A stretch of DNA of 64,000 bases. It comes from Acidiferrobacter thiooxydans. GTDB taxonomy: Bacteria > Pseudomonadota > Gammaproteobacteria > Acidiferrobacterales > Acidiferrobacteraceae. The position numbers and the translations under genes were made by a program. The notes below the pieces were generated by a model. The model was given only the letters and a program-made list of their open reading frames with translations. It searched no databases and had not been told where the DNA came from. Positions 1 to 10,024 of the stretch are shown piece after piece. The stretch spans positions 372,001-436,000 of the forward strand of contig NZ_PSYR01000001.1 in NCBI RefSeq assembly GCF_003333315.1. The letters are read 5' to 3'. The first letter of the stretch is position 1; every line of letters begins with the position of its first letter.

Positions 1-356
1 TATCCGGCCGTACGGTCTTCATTTTTGTGGTCATGACGTCTTTTACGAGCATAACGGACCTCCGTAGGTGGAACGGTGCGATTCCCAGTGCTCGCTACCT
101 CGATACCTGTGCAACCAGCCTCCCGGGAATATGGAATACATAAACGGCGACTGACGCAAAGCCGGAGAATCTGGAGACGGCGCTGCATCGAGGCCTAGGA
201 CTATAGGACGCGCCCGCGTGAGCCGCAAGAACGGGAACGGCGCAGACAAGGGGCATGGCGGGAGAAAAAGACTATCGGGATGGATAAAGGCTTTCTATAG
301 ATAGTTGGAGACAAAAAAACCGTAGTCTATATAAACATAAAAAGTTCCGTTATGAC
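1..356. other. No recognised gene (left edge)
   Basis: No reading frame here has a ribosome-binding site or resembles a family I know. The only sizeable frame is a 68-codon minus-strand one (43-249) with no visible motif. From about 280 the composition becomes clearly AT-rich relative to the rest of the window, which suggests a regulatory or foreign patch. Confidence 0.4.
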
Positions 357-370
357 TTGATTTATCTCAA
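357..370. promoter_or_regulatory. FNR/ANR-like box
   Basis: The sequence TTGATTTATCTCAA differs at one position from the FNR-family consensus TTGAT-N4-ATCAA. It lies in an AT-rich patch with no nearby start codon that it obviously serves, so the match could be chance. Confidence 0.25.
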
Positions 371-386
371 TGAAAGACAAAGGAAA

Positions 387-481
387 TTTACGGACTCGCT
401 CTCGAGAGTGCGACGGCATTTCTCACAGGATTTAAATATATAACGAAACACTGGCATTAAGCGAGACAATGAGTCCGTAAA
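387..481. repeat. Terminal inverted repeat pair, MITE-like or stem-loop
   Basis: TTTACGGACTC (387-397) and GAGTCCGTAAA (471-481) are perfect 11-bp inverted repeats about 73 bp apart. A shorter palindrome (CTCTCGAGAG, about 399-408) lies inside. The 95-bp AT-rich unit could be a miniature inverted-repeat element, a structured RNA or a regulatory hairpin. I see no clear target duplication and no second copy in the window. Confidence 0.35.
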
Positions 482-903
482 AAAATCAAAAGCGCAAGCC
501 CCCCGGACAGGGGCGCTCAGGAGGCGAAATGATGACCTTTTTGGGGTTGCGCGGCCATTCGTAGGCGTGCCGGGACGCCCCGCTTGCGCGTGTGTCGCCG
601 CCGGGGCCGCCACTTGGGGCAGGGGCAGCACCCCTTGGGTGCGCCGTGACCGCGGGACGACCCCGTGGCCGCCTGCGCACCGCCGCCTCGCCTGTCCTGG
701 GCCACGACCGGCGAGGCGGTGGGCTTTGCAAGACCCTGGGGTGGCGGGTCAGATCGGGGCGCCGGGCTTTCTAATAAGCCGCTCGCCGCTCGACACGACG
801 GCCGGGCGGGGCAGGGGGCGGCGAGGGGATGCCGAACAGTATGGCAGGCCGGTTTGTGTCGTCCGGACGGGCTGGCACGCGCGTCGGGTTGCGCGGGAAT
901 ACC
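482..903. other. No recognised gene (upstream of hsp20)
   Basis: This 420-bp GC-rich stretch has only overlapping low-complexity frames rich in Arg, Pro and Ala. Near 521-530 a good Shine-Dalgarno-like AGGAGG precedes ATGATG, but the frame closes after 11 codons. It could be a leader peptide or chance. Confidence 0.4.
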
Positions 904-931
904 CTTGAAAACCAGGGCGCAGCCCCCAAAT
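904..931 (+). promoter_or_regulatory. Sigma-32 heat-shock promoter of hsp20
   Basis: CTTGAAA (904-910) and CCCCAAAT (924-931) are separated by 13 bp and closely match the RpoH consensus CTTGAAA / CCCCATNT. The promoter sits about 60 bp before the small heat-shock gene, the expected place. A CGGGGA/TCCCCG hairpin (944-960) lies in the leader, but it does not cover the ribosome-binding site. Confidence 0.7.
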
Positions 932-989
932 TACTAGCCGTCACGGGGAGGCTTTCCCCGGTAAGCGTTATCATCAGGAGGTGATCATC

Positions 990-1439
990 ATGGCAGCTTT
1001 GATGCCGAGCCCGACGAATTCGGGATGGACTCTTGTAAACGATGAACTGGACAACCTGCTGGAGGGCTTTTTCCGGCCCCTGCGGCGCAGGACGGAGAAT
1101 GGCGTAGCGGCGGGCGCGGTACCGGCCATGGACGTGACCGAGCGCGACAACGAGTATGTGATCCGCATGGACATGCCAGGCGTCAGTCGCGAGGATATCG
1201 ACATTACCCTCGCCGAGGGCGTATTGACGGTCTCCGGCGAGGTCAAGCGCCAGCATGAGGAGAAGGCGGGCGATCGCCTGATCCGCGAGGAGCGCTGCTA
1301 TGGCAAGCTGTCGCGCAGTGTGCGTCTTGGGTCGCATATCGACGACAAGAAGGTGTCGGCGAGCTATAAGGACGGTGTACTGGAGCTTACGCTGCCGAAG
1401 GCCGAGGAGATGAAGCCGAAGAAGATCACGATCGCCTAA
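990..1439 (+). CDS. Small heat-shock protein, Hsp20/alpha-crystallin family
   Basis: This ATP-independent cytosolic holdase of 149 residues binds unfolding proteins during heat or acid stress and passes them to DnaK/ClpB. The alpha-crystallin domain spans roughly residues 45-145, with the typical YVIRMDMPGVSREDIDI and GVLTVSGEV segments and a GVLELTLPK strand. The C-terminal KITIA carries the I-x-I motif used in oligomerisation. ATG 990 was chosen over the in-frame GTG at 981 because AGGAGGTGAT (976-985) sits at normal spacing before it. The sigma-32 promoter upstream and terminator downstream indicate a single-gene heat-shock unit. The family call is firm; the paralogue name is not. Confidence 0.95.
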   Translation: MAALMPSPTNSGWTLVNDELDNLLEGFFRPLRRRTENGVAAGAVPAMDVTERDNEYVIRMDMPGVSREDIDITLAEGVLTVSGEVKRQHEEKAGDRLIREERCYGKLSRSVRLGSHIDDKKVSASYKDGVLELTLPKAEEMKPKKITIA

Positions 1440-1459
1440 GGTCGCGCGACGCACCTTGA

Positions 1460-1486
1460 GGGCCCCCATCGGGGGCCCTTGTCGTT
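1460..1486 (+). terminator. Rho-independent terminator after hsp20
   Basis: GGGCCCCC (1460-1467), an ATC loop and GGGGGCCC (1471-1478) form a perfect 8-bp stem followed by a T-rich tail (TTGTCGTTT). It lies 20 bp after the hsp20 stop. Confidence 0.8.
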
Positions 1487-1534
1487 TGTGGTCCTGAGTA
1501 CCGGGCAATACCAGGGGTTGTCGTGCGCGGCTGA

Positions 1535-2464
<930 letters not shown>

Positions 2465-2488
2465 TGGGACTCACTATAAGAGGGGGGG

Positions 2489-2755
2489 ATGATGGATAAG
2501 ATGGCAATCGACCGGTATTTTGCCGCGACACCCGCGATCGCCATGCTGTGCTCGCAGAACGGCTGGCCGGACAATGACAGCCTCACAGTCGAGATCCTGG
2601 AGCAGGACGAAGGCAGTGCGCTCTGCGGGGTTGCGTTCGAGGAGATCCTGGTCGAGGGCGCCGGGTGCGTGGCGGGGCGGATACCCTGCTGGGGGCGGTT
2701 TCGCGTACAGTGGGATGCGGCCGGTCAGATCACGCACGCGACGCGCGTGATCTGA
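2489..2755 (+). CDS. Small acidic protein of unknown function
   Basis: This 88-residue protein matches no family I recognise. It is acidic, has three cysteines and no signal peptide or membrane segment, and looks like a compact soluble domain. A purine-rich AGAGGGGGGG precedes a double ATG. It starts 24 bp after argB and ends 3 bp before slmA, and its codon use resembles its neighbours. It therefore looks like a real gene in an argB-slmA transcription unit rather than a chance frame. Confidence 0.7.
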   Translation: MMDKMAIDRYFAATPAIAMLCSQNGWPDNDSLTVEILEQDEGSALCGVAFEEILVEGAGCVAGRIPCWGRFRVQWDAAGQITHATRVI

Positions 2756-2758
2756 GCC

Positions 2759-3355
2759 ATGGCCCGACCCCGTCGCGGCGAGCGCCGCCAGGAGATCCTG
2801 GAGACCTTGGCGCGCCTTCTCGAGGAGACCTCGGGGGCGCCCATCACCACCGCCCAGCTGGCGTCGGCGGTGGGCGTGTCCGAGGCCGCGCTCTATCGGC
2901 ATTTCCCGAGCAAGGCGCGGATGTTTGAGGCGTTGTTCGAATTCATCGAAGAAAGCCTCTTTACGCGCATCAACCGCATCGGTGCAGAACCGGTGGCGAG
3001 CTCCATCAAGGTCGGCCAGGTCTTGCATCTGTGGTTGGCCTTTGCCGACAAGAATCACGGGCTTGCGAACCTGCTCCAGGGGGCGGTGCTGGCCGGAGAG
3101 CACGAGCGCCTACGCGATCGGTTGGCGCAACTCTATGACCGTCTGGAGACCCACCTGCGCGCCCTGTTGCGGGACGCTAACCTTCCCTCGGGTCTGCCCG
3201 CGCCCTCGGTCTGCGCCCAGCTCTTGCTGGCCACCGCCGACGGGCGCGTGGCGCAGGCCGTACGCACGCGATTTCGCATATCACCGCTGGCCGAGTGGGA
3301 CACCCAGTGGGCGGTTCTTAGCGCCGCCCTGTTCGCCCACGAGCCCGTGTCTTAG
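2759..3355 (+). CDS. slmA: Nucleoid occlusion factor SlmA (TetR family)
   Basis: SlmA binds specific chromosomal sites and blocks FtsZ assembly over the nucleoid. The 198-residue protein has an N-terminal TetR helix-turn-helix (residues 10-55, including TTAQLASAVGVSEAALYRHF). The C-terminal half contains LWLAFADKNHGL and QLLLATADGRVAQ, as in SlmA rather than ligand-responsive TetR repressors. The length equals that of E. coli SlmA. It follows argB, close to the arrangement in many gammaproteobacteria, and its 3' end overlaps the convergent gene by 4 bp. Confidence 0.93.
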   Translation: MARPRRGERRQEILETLARLLEETSGAPITTAQLASAVGVSEAALYRHFPSKARMFEALFEFIEESLFTRINRIGAEPVASSIKVGQVLHLWLAFADKNHGLANLLQGAVLAGEHERLRDRLAQLYDRLETHLRALLRDANLPSGLPAPSVCAQLLLATADGRVAQAVRTRFRISPLAEWDTQWAVLSAALFAHEPVS

Positions 3356-3756
3356 CTCTTGGCATGTGGCCGGCCAGGCTTCTTGTGGTCGGCCGCGCCT
3401 TTGCCGTGGTGGGTCTTGGCGGCAGGCCCGGATGGTTCGTGACCGTGATCCGCGCCGTCGCCGGACGATGGGTGCGCAGGCTCGCGTTCTATGAATTTCG
3501 AGAACCGGCTCTCGTGGCCGTCGGCGGTCTCGTCCTGATAAAGAAAGGCGAGCTCACGTTCGTCGAAGGTCTCGAAGAAGCTCTCCCAGGAGATCGCCTC
3601 GAGTCGGTCTTCCCCGCGGCGGTCGGGAAAATCCACGCGCAACAGGCCGCCCCCCGAGGAGTCGCTTGCGGACTTCACGCGCGCCGGTTTGCCGCCGCGC
3701 TGCTCGATCCAGTGCTGGATCGTACCATGATCGGTCGTAACCTTTCCTTTCGTCAT
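3352..3756 (-). CDS. Conserved small protein, often misannotated as glucan branching enzyme
   Basis: This 134-residue protein has a conserved N-terminal domain of about 80 residues (TTDHGTIQHWIEQRGGKPA, then a G-L-L-R-V-D-F-P segment, SWESFFETFDE and LAFLYQDE). The tail is low-complexity and rich in His, Gly, Ser and Lys. I recognise the N-terminal pattern from small proteins that often carry a spurious 1,4-alpha-glucan branching enzyme label, but they have no catalytic domain and their function is unknown. AGGAGG lies just upstream of the ATG. The C-terminal repeats of His and Lys could bind metal or nucleic acid, which is inference. Confidence 0.75.
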   Translation of the reverse strand: MTKGKVTTDHGTIQHWIEQRGGKPARVKSASDSSGGGLLRVDFPDRRGEDRLEAISWESFFETFDERELAFLYQDETADGHESRFSKFIEREPAHPSSGDGADHGHEPSGPAAKTHHGKGAADHKKPGRPHAKS

Positions 3757-3779
3757 AAATCCTCCTAACCGTTGATGAC

Positions 3780-4342
3780 CATGTCCCTATTGGGATGCGG
3801 GACCTGTCCGGTCCTATAGGGCACGCCGTAAGAGGCGAGGAAGGCATGCAGGGCGCCCCCGCGACCGGTTGTCCGGGGTGCTTTATGGGGCACCTCCTGA
3901 CATGGGTAACGTCCTTAGCGCTCGCAGTTGCGACGGCGCCCTCGTTGGCCGCGTCATCGATGACGGGCGGTTTGCCCTTGTAGGCGGCCACCGAGGTCGC
4001 ATCGGTGATCGCGCTCCCGGGTTTCAGGGAAAGCGGCGCCGCGTGTGTCAGACAGAAGTAGCCGAAGAGAGTGGTCCCGAATGTCCGCTCGCGTTGCGCG
4101 GCGGTGATCTGTGAGACATCCTCCACGGGGTGTTGTTCGCCGACATGGTTGACGACGATGCCGATGGCCGCGACTGCCTCCGCCGTGTGCCCGATCCCAG
4201 AGTCGCCGCGCGCGATCATGGCGGTACGTCCGGCCCATTGGCCGCGCGCCCGGTACCCGCCCTCGGAGTGCGCTGGCATGACGCCTTGATGGCTGGGCAT
4301 GGTGTCCTCGGGCTGCGGCGGCGACCGGCCTTGCTGATCCAT
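3780..4342 (-). pseudogene. Decayed SDR oxidoreductase (general-stress-protein type)
   Basis: The frame keeps landmarks of the long SDR stress oxidoreductases: an N-terminal Q-P-E-D-T-M-P leader, a degenerate cofactor-binding loop (ARGDSGIG where TGGDSGIGR is usual), VVNHVGEQHPVEDVSQIT (for the VNNAG..Q.....I..I segment), LKPGSAITDATSVAAY and DDAANEGAV. About 65 residues between the cofactor loop and the VNNAG-equivalent segment are missing. The catalytic Y-x3-K is replaced by D-D-A-A-N-E, and nothing recognisable follows residue 150. The frame then runs on into an unrelated reading of the next gene. A pseudogene with an internal deletion and loss of the C-terminus is the best explanation. 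Confidence 0.7.
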
Positions 4343-4510
4343 GCGCTTGCCTCCTGTACGAGCGCGCTATTGTGGGGCGTGCGTGCGGTGACGGTCATCG
4401 TTACTAGGTCGGAGGGTGTGGGGCACGCCATGGCGGGTGCGCGTGGGACCATCCACCCATGGTGGGCCGTTCGCGAGGCGGGGGTGGCCCGAGCCTTGGA
4501 AGGGCGCCAC

Positions 4511-5257
4511 TCAGGGCCGGGTCTTGCACACCGGGCAGTCAGGGTCCCGGCGACGCCGGACGCGACGGCTCTCCAGGGTTGCGTCATCGAACATCCACAG
4601 ATCGCGCGACAGGGGTGTGGGGATACCGGCCAGTACCTTCATGGCCTCGGCGGCCTGCAAGGTGGCGAGCGCCCCGGCCACCGGCCCCAGGACCCCGCGC
4701 TCGGAACAGCTCTCGGCGTCCTCTCCGCCCTCGGGATACAGGCAGCGATAGCAGCCAGCCGCGCTATCCCCCGGATGTACCACGAGCAATTGGCCTGTCA
4801 TGCGGATCACCGCCGCCGACACCAAGGGGATGGCGGCCTGCGCGCAGGCCTCATTAATCGCAAAGCGCGTGGCGAAATTGTCGGAGGCATCGCACACCAG
4901 GTCGACGCGCGCCACCTCGTCTGCCAGGCGTGCGCCCTGCAGGCGCTCCGGGACGAGGCGCAGGCCGCTCGCCCCCAGGCCCGCGAGGGTCTCGTGCGCG
5001 GCATCGGTCTTGAGTTGACCGACATGACGGTCGGCGTACAGGATCTGGCGCGGGAGGTTGGAGAGGGTCACGGTGTCGGGATCGGCCAGTACGAGTTCGC
5101 CGACCCCGCCGCGCGCCAGATACAAGGCCACCACCGAGCCGAGACCGCCCAGGCCCACGATCAGCACGCGCGCGCGGGCAAGGCGCAAGACCCCCTCGAC
5201 ACCCATTTCCGGCAGGAAGATGTGGGCGCTATGGCGCAGGAGCGCGGCGTCATCCAC
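4511..5257 (-). CDS. moeB: MoeB/ThiF/HesA-type adenylyltransferase
   Basis: This E1-like enzyme adenylates the C-terminal glycine of a ThiS/MoaD-type sulfur carrier, in molybdopterin or thiamine synthesis. The 248 residues show the nucleotide-binding loop VLIVGLGGLGSVVALYLARG, the adenylation site with D and R residues (NLPRQILY), the DASDNFATRF motif, and two Cys pairs for structural zinc (CYRCLY; DPDCPVCKTRP). It overlaps prmC by 8 bp at the end of the hemA-prfA-prmC operon, a common gammaproteobacterial arrangement. MoeB and ThiF cannot be separated from sequence alone; the context favours MoeB/HesA. Confidence 0.9.
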   Translation of the reverse strand: MDDAALLRHSAHIFLPEMGVEGVLRLARARVLIVGLGGLGSVVALYLARGGVGELVLADPDTVTLSNLPRQILYADRHVGQLKTDAAHETLAGLGASGLRLVPERLQGARLADEVARVDLVCDASDNFATRFAINEACAQAAIPLVSAAVIRMTGQLLVVHPGDSAAGCYRCLYPEGGEDAESCSERGVLGPVAGALATLQAAEAMKVLAGIPTPLSRDLWMFDDATLESRRVRRRRDPDCPVCKTRP

Positions 5258-6100
5258 GCCAAATCCCCCCGGTCACGCGCGCGTGACCCGCATAGTCGGG
5301 GTGGGTGACGATGTCCGTGAGGCCTGCGTGTTCAAAGAGTGATCGGACCGGACGGTCCTGCCGGGCGCCGTGCTCGATGAGCAGACGACCGCCGGGGCGC
5401 AGGACGCGTACCGCCGCGGGGATCAATGCGGCGATGGCGCGCAGGCCGTCGTCCCCGCCGTCGAGGGCGTCGCGCGGTTCGTATCGCAATCCGTCACCGT
5501 TGAGACAGGGATCGGCGCTCTCGATGTAAGGGGGGTTGCTCACCACGAGATCGCAAGAGCAAGCGGCGATCGCGTCGCTCCAGGAGCCGTTCCAGAAGGC
5601 CACGTCGAGCCCCAAGGCCGTGGCGTTGGCGCGCGCTATGGCCAGCGCCGCCGGACTTTGATCGCAGGCCGCGACCAGTGCCCGCGGCCGCTCCTTTTTG
5701 AGGGCGAGCGCCACTGCCCCCGACCCGGTTCCGACATCGAGATACGTGGCCCCTTCAACGGCCGGCGTATCCAGTGCCCGCTCCACCAGGATCTCGGTCT
5801 CGGGTCGCGGCACCAGCACGTCTGGTGTGACGCTAAGGGCAAGCGACCAGAATTCCGCGTGGCCGACGAGGTAGGCAAGTGGCTCACCGAGCGCGCGGCG
5901 CGCGATGAGCGCACGCCAGCGCGCCTCGTCCTCGGGGTCCAATCTCTCGGCGGCACTGGCCGCCAGCAGCCGCGCGAGCGGGCGCCGCAGGACATGGCAG
6001 CCGAGCGCCCACACCTCCTGCACGGGGCAACATGGCGACTGTCCGGCGGGGCATCCGGGGGTCGGGCGCGCGACCTCTGCCAGGAAGGCGCGCACGGTCG

Positions 6101-6104
<4 letters not shown>
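5250..6104 (-). CDS. prmC: Release factor glutamine methyltransferase
   Basis: PrmC (HemK) methylates the GGQ glutamine of RF1 and RF2 with S-adenosylmethionine. The 284-residue protein has an N-terminal helical domain (1-100) and a Rossmann methyltransferase domain with [14 protein letters not shown] (SAM site) and the hallmark NPPYI around residue 190. [12 protein letters not shown] and [13 protein letters not shown] are also typical. Its start overlaps the end of prfA, its substrate gene, by 4 bp. The first 35 residues contain an unusual cluster of three cysteines and are less conserved than the rest. Confidence 0.96.
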
Positions 6105-7182
<1,078 letters not shown>

Positions 7183-7183
<1 letters not shown>

Positions 7184-8442
7184 CAGGATGCCTTGTCGTC
7201 GAGTCGGAACAGGGCGCGGGTTGCGCCGACCAGGTCGAGATCGCTGCCGGTCTTGGCATCCCGCAAGGTCGTGCTCGGGGCGTGCATGAATTTGTTGGTG
7301 AGGGCATGGGCGAAGCGCAGCAGCACCTGCTCGGCGGGCTCGCCGCGCTCTAGCGCCCGCCGGGCGCGTTCGAGCTCGGCGTCCCGCAAGGCCTCGGTGG
7401 CCGCCCGCAGCGCGCGTACCGTGGGCACCGAATCCAGTGAGCGTACCCAGCGCATGAACTCGATCACCTCGCCCTCGATGATCGTCTCCGCCTGACGAGC
7501 GGCCGCCTGGCGGGATTCCATGTTCTCCTCTATGACGCCTTTCAGGTCGTCTATGGTGTACAGATAGACGTCGGACAGTTCGCCGACCTCCGGCTCTATG
7601 TCGCGCGGCACGGCGAGATCGACGAGGAACATCGGGCGGTGCTTGCGTGCCTTCAGCGCGCTTTCCACCGCGCCTTTGCCGAGCAGCGGCAGGACACTCG
7701 CGGTGCACGAGATCACGATATCGGCGCTCGCCAGATAGTCCGAGAGCTCGAGAAGCGACACCGCCTCGGCCCCGTAGATGCCCCCGAGGCTGCTCGCGCG
7801 CTCGACGGTCCGATTGGCCACGATCATGCGCCGGATCCCTTGTTCCTTCAGGTGACGGGCGGCCAGTTCTATCATTTCGCCGGCGCCGATCAACAGCACC
7901 GTCTGATGAGACAGATTGTCGAAGATGCGCCGCGCGAGACTCACCGCCGCGTACGCCACCGATACCGCATTGGCGCCGATGGCGGTGTCCGTGCGCACCT
8001 GCTTTGCGACCGAGAAGGTGTGCTGGAACAGGCGGTTCAAGAGCTTGCCGGTGGTTCCGGCCTTGTAGGCCGCGGCGAACGCGGTCTTCATCTGGCCCAA
8101 TATCTGCGGTTCGCCGAGGACCAGGGAGTCGAGGCCGGAGGCCACGCGAAAGGCGTGCGCGACCGCCAGACGCCCATCATGAACATAGAGATACGGACGG
8201 ACCGTGCGCGGGGTGAGTCTGTGGTAGTGACAAAACCAGTCGATCAGCGATTCCTCGGAGGCGCTGTCTAGACCGCAGTAGAGTTCCGTGCGGTTGCAGG
8301 TCGACAGGATCGTGGCCTCGCCGGCCCCAGCCTCGGTCACGGCGCGCAGGGCATCGGGCAGGGTCTGCGGATCAAAGGCCGCCTGCTCGCGGAGTGCGAC
8401 CGGTGCGGTTTTATGGTTGATGCCCAGTGTTACGAGGTGCAT
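7183..8442 (-). CDS. hemA: Glutamyl-tRNA reductase
   Basis: HemA reduces glutamyl-tRNA to glutamate-1-semialdehyde, the committed step of C5 haem synthesis. At 419 residues it is of normal length. It has the catalytic cysteine motif STCNRTE near residue 50, [16 protein letters not shown], the NADPH-binding loop [23 protein letters not shown] and the C-terminal dimerisation helices. It overlaps the upstream membrane protein gene by 32 bp and prfA by 1 base. The same gene order occurs in many gammaproteobacteria, although there lolB is usually divergent immediately upstream. Confidence 0.98.
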
Positions 8443-9940
8443 GGTCTTTGGACCGAGACGGAGATCCCCAAATCCGGGCCGCGGCGACGACCTCGAATGT
8501 TATAACGGCGACGGCCAGGACCGCCCGTATCGGATGCGAGGCCGCGCCTGTCCATCCGATGACGATCACCGCAATGTCGGCCAACGCCAACAAGATATAC
8601 CCCAAGGATACCATAAACCCCGGAAAGGCGCGGCCCGCCAGGATCAAGGCAAATGCCGCCCCGGCAGCGAGCAGGGATGCGAGGAACAACTCGCTGTCGG
8701 CACCGAGGCCTTGGATCGTCCACAACCCCGCACCGAGCAGGGCGGTGGCCATCAGGGGCTGGACGCGGCCAAGCGGCCAGCGCTCCCGGCCGAGGGCCTC
8801 CTGCTGGCTTTCGAGGGCAGCGGCGGTCAGCAAAAGCAGGCTCGCCCTTAAAGTCTCGCTCACCCATGGGCCGAGGCCGATGGCGGCCAGGAGTCGGCGG
8901 CTCCCCGCGACGCCAGCGCCGAGAAGCGCCACGACATCAGGGCCGTGATCGAAGAAGTGTGTCCATGCCCCGCTATCCGGGAGGTCGCTTACGGTGGCCA
9001 CGAGGAAGGCCACTGCACAGGCGGCTTCCACAAGCAGGGTGAGGTAGATCGCCGACAACGGCCGGCGGCTCACGGGGTTGTCCCCGAATGGCGCCAGGGC
9101 CGCGGCAAAGGGGAGCGCGCAGGCCAGAAGCGGGAGCGCCATGGCCAGGTGTCCCTGACGCAGTCGCGGAATGACAAGCGGCGGGTGACTCACAAGGGCG
9201 GCCACGAACAGACAGACCGTCACCGCCGCGAGTAGCAAGGCCCCGACCGCCCCATAGGCGGGGCGCAATGCCAGGCGGCGCGCGCGCTTTTTCTGGATCA
9301 GCATGACCAATAGCAGGCCGTAAAAGAATACCGGTGCAACCGGGGTCAGGCGCTGATAGGGTCCGATGACGATACGCACCGTGCCGTGGAGCGCAAGCGG
9401 CGCGGAGAGGCCGATCGCCGAAAACAGCACACCGATGGCCGCGACCAGCAGCAGGCCGCCGGCGAGGTCGGCGCGCCGGGCGAGCAGTAATGGGATCAGG
9501 CGGTCGGCGGCGAGATACAAGACGACAAAGGTCAAAAGCGCGCGGCTGCCATGCGCGGCAAGGCCCGCCCACACGAGCGCGAGAATGGCACTTATGAGCA
9601 GGCGCGCGATACTGTTGGCGGTCCGCCACGCCGGTGGCGCCTGCAGCCGGCTCTGGGCGAGCGCGCAGGCGGCCCCCACGGTGGTGCCGGACAGGAGGAT
9701 CGCGAGCAGCGCCGGGCCCCAGCCAAAGCGCAGACCAAAGGCCGCGCCCGCCAGCAGCAATGGGGTTCCGAGGAGGCCTAGGTCATGGAGTCCGGCGACG
9801 ATCCCCGGGTCTGCCGCGGCGGTCGGCTCTGTACTATAATGGCCCGGGCCTTCCCCAAGCGCGAGCGCGAGCCGGCCCAGGAAGCGGTAGGCCAAGGCCA
9901 GGACCGGGATGGCGATCAGGGGGAGTAGAATCAAGTTCAT
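8411..9940 (-). CDS. CstA-like multi-spanning membrane protein
   Basis: This 509-residue integral membrane protein has about 12-14 hydrophobic segments. Residues 1-110 resemble the start of CstA peptide or pyruvate transporters: YRFLGRLALALG, a polar DPGIVAGLHDLGLLG stretch, then GWGPALLAILLSGTTVGA where CstA has a similar W-L-P-A-L-L-W-I-L-L-G block. The rest is divergent and lacks the best-conserved CstA signatures, so the substrate is unknown. The frame extends upstream to 10633, but ATG 9940 gives a membrane-protein N-terminus and lies opposite the divergent lipoprotein gene. Its 32-bp overlap with hemA makes it the first gene of the haem and release-factor operon. Confidence 0.75.
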   Translation of the reverse strand: MNLILLPLIAIPVLALAYRFLGRLALALGEGPGHYSTEPTAAADPGIVAGLHDLGLLGTPLLLAGAAFGLRFGWGPALLAILLSGTTVGAACALAQSRLQAPPAWRTANSIARLLISAILALVWAGLAAHGSRALLTFVVLYLAADRLIPLLLARRADLAGGLLLVAAIGVLFSAIGLSAPLALHGTVRIVIGPYQRLTPVAPVFFYGLLLVMLIQKKRARRLALRPAYGAVGALLLAAVTVCLFVAALVSHPPLVIPRLRQGHLAMALPLLACALPFAAALAPFGDNPVSRRPLSAIYLTLLVEAACAVAFLVATVSDLPDSGAWTHFFDHGPDVVALLGAGVAGSRRLLAAIGLGPWVSETLRASLLLLTAAALESQQEALGRERWPLGRVQPLMATALLGAGLWTIQGLGADSELFLASLLAAGAAFALILAGRAFPGFMVSLGYILLALADIAVIVIGWTGAASHPIRAVLAVAVITFEVVAAARIWGSPSRSKDHAPRNTGHQP

Positions 9941-10024
9941 GGCACAAGGTCTCCCGCGGGCTTTCGGAGAGCATAGACGCTCACGGCTGCGACGGGTCCC
10001 TATCCTATCAGTGAATGGAGCGTT

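Noticed and set aside
4130..5308. 392-codon plus-strand frame opposite moeB
   Set aside because: Antisense shadow of moeB and prmC; its protein is low-complexity and moeB motifs are unambiguous on the other strand.
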